A stretch of 64,000 nt of DNA from Flectonema sp. DT1601 (taxonomy: Eukaryota; Euglenozoa; Diplonemea; Diplonemida; Diplonemidae): NCBI GenBank assembly GCA_964019425.1, contig OZ025828.1, positions 124,001-188,000 of the forward strand. Reading direction: 5' to 3'. Below the pieces are notes generated by a model, which was not told where the DNA came from, searched no databases, and saw nothing but the letters and a program-made list of their open reading frames with translations. The stretch's first letter is position 1. Every line of letters begins with the position of its first letter. This document shows, piece by piece, positions 63,977 to 64,000 of the stretch. The translations under genes were made by a program, and so were the position numbers.

Positions 63977-64000
63977 TATCTAATTGTTGTAAGGAAAAAT

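Overview
The window looks like nuclear DNA of an AT-rich, intron-poor protist. Twenty genes and one gene fragment can be supported, and all lie on the minus strand. Most have a pyrimidine-rich stretch ending in AG within about 90 bases of the start codon. One-way gene order plus an acceptor in front of each gene is the pattern of polycistronic transcription with spliced-leader trans-splicing, best known from Euglenozoa (kinetoplastids, diplonemids). That placement is an inference: no spliced-leader gene, rRNA or tRNA was recognised. Ordinary cis-splicing also occurs. Three genes contain a GTATG...CAG intron that must be removed to give the right protein.

Layout, left to right: a partial dCMP deaminase (1-272); a 2067-residue Ig-like repeat surface protein (737-6940); a 4.2 kb repeat-filled gap; then a dense block at 11.1-31.0 kb. 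The block encodes a YeiH-type membrane transporter, a secreted double beta-trefoil protein, a membrane SGNH esterase-like protein, a GH3 glycosidase, a PDZ/zinc-knuckle protein, a secretory-pathway kinase, a PTPMT1-type phosphatase, an AAK1/GAK-type endocytic kinase, a phosphagen-kinase pseudoenzyme, a coiled-coil protein and a NADAR-domain protein. The end of this block carries a very recent tandem duplication of about 1.8 kb. After a 7.2 kb gap of repeats come a polyQ/zinc/CCCH/pseudokinase protein, a repeat protein, an NXPE-like esterase, and a beta-propeller/cadherin-like type I membrane protein. A 12 kb gene desert follows, then an EST1/SMG7-like protein and a CAP-like/KY-like protein.

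The gene set mixes housekeeping enzymes with secreted or surface proteins (Ig-like repeats, beta-propeller, beta-trefoil, two SGNH proteins, a glycosidase and a secretory kinase). This suggests investment in glycan handling and surface contact. There is no operon logic; neighbouring genes seem functionally unrelated, as is usual in polycistronic clusters of such protists.

The gaps are crowded with long A or T homopolymers. Many of these are tails of short dispersed repeats that end in poly(A), so the homopolymer-rich landscape is at least partly a record of retroposition. One such element lies inside an intron of the endocytic kinase gene.
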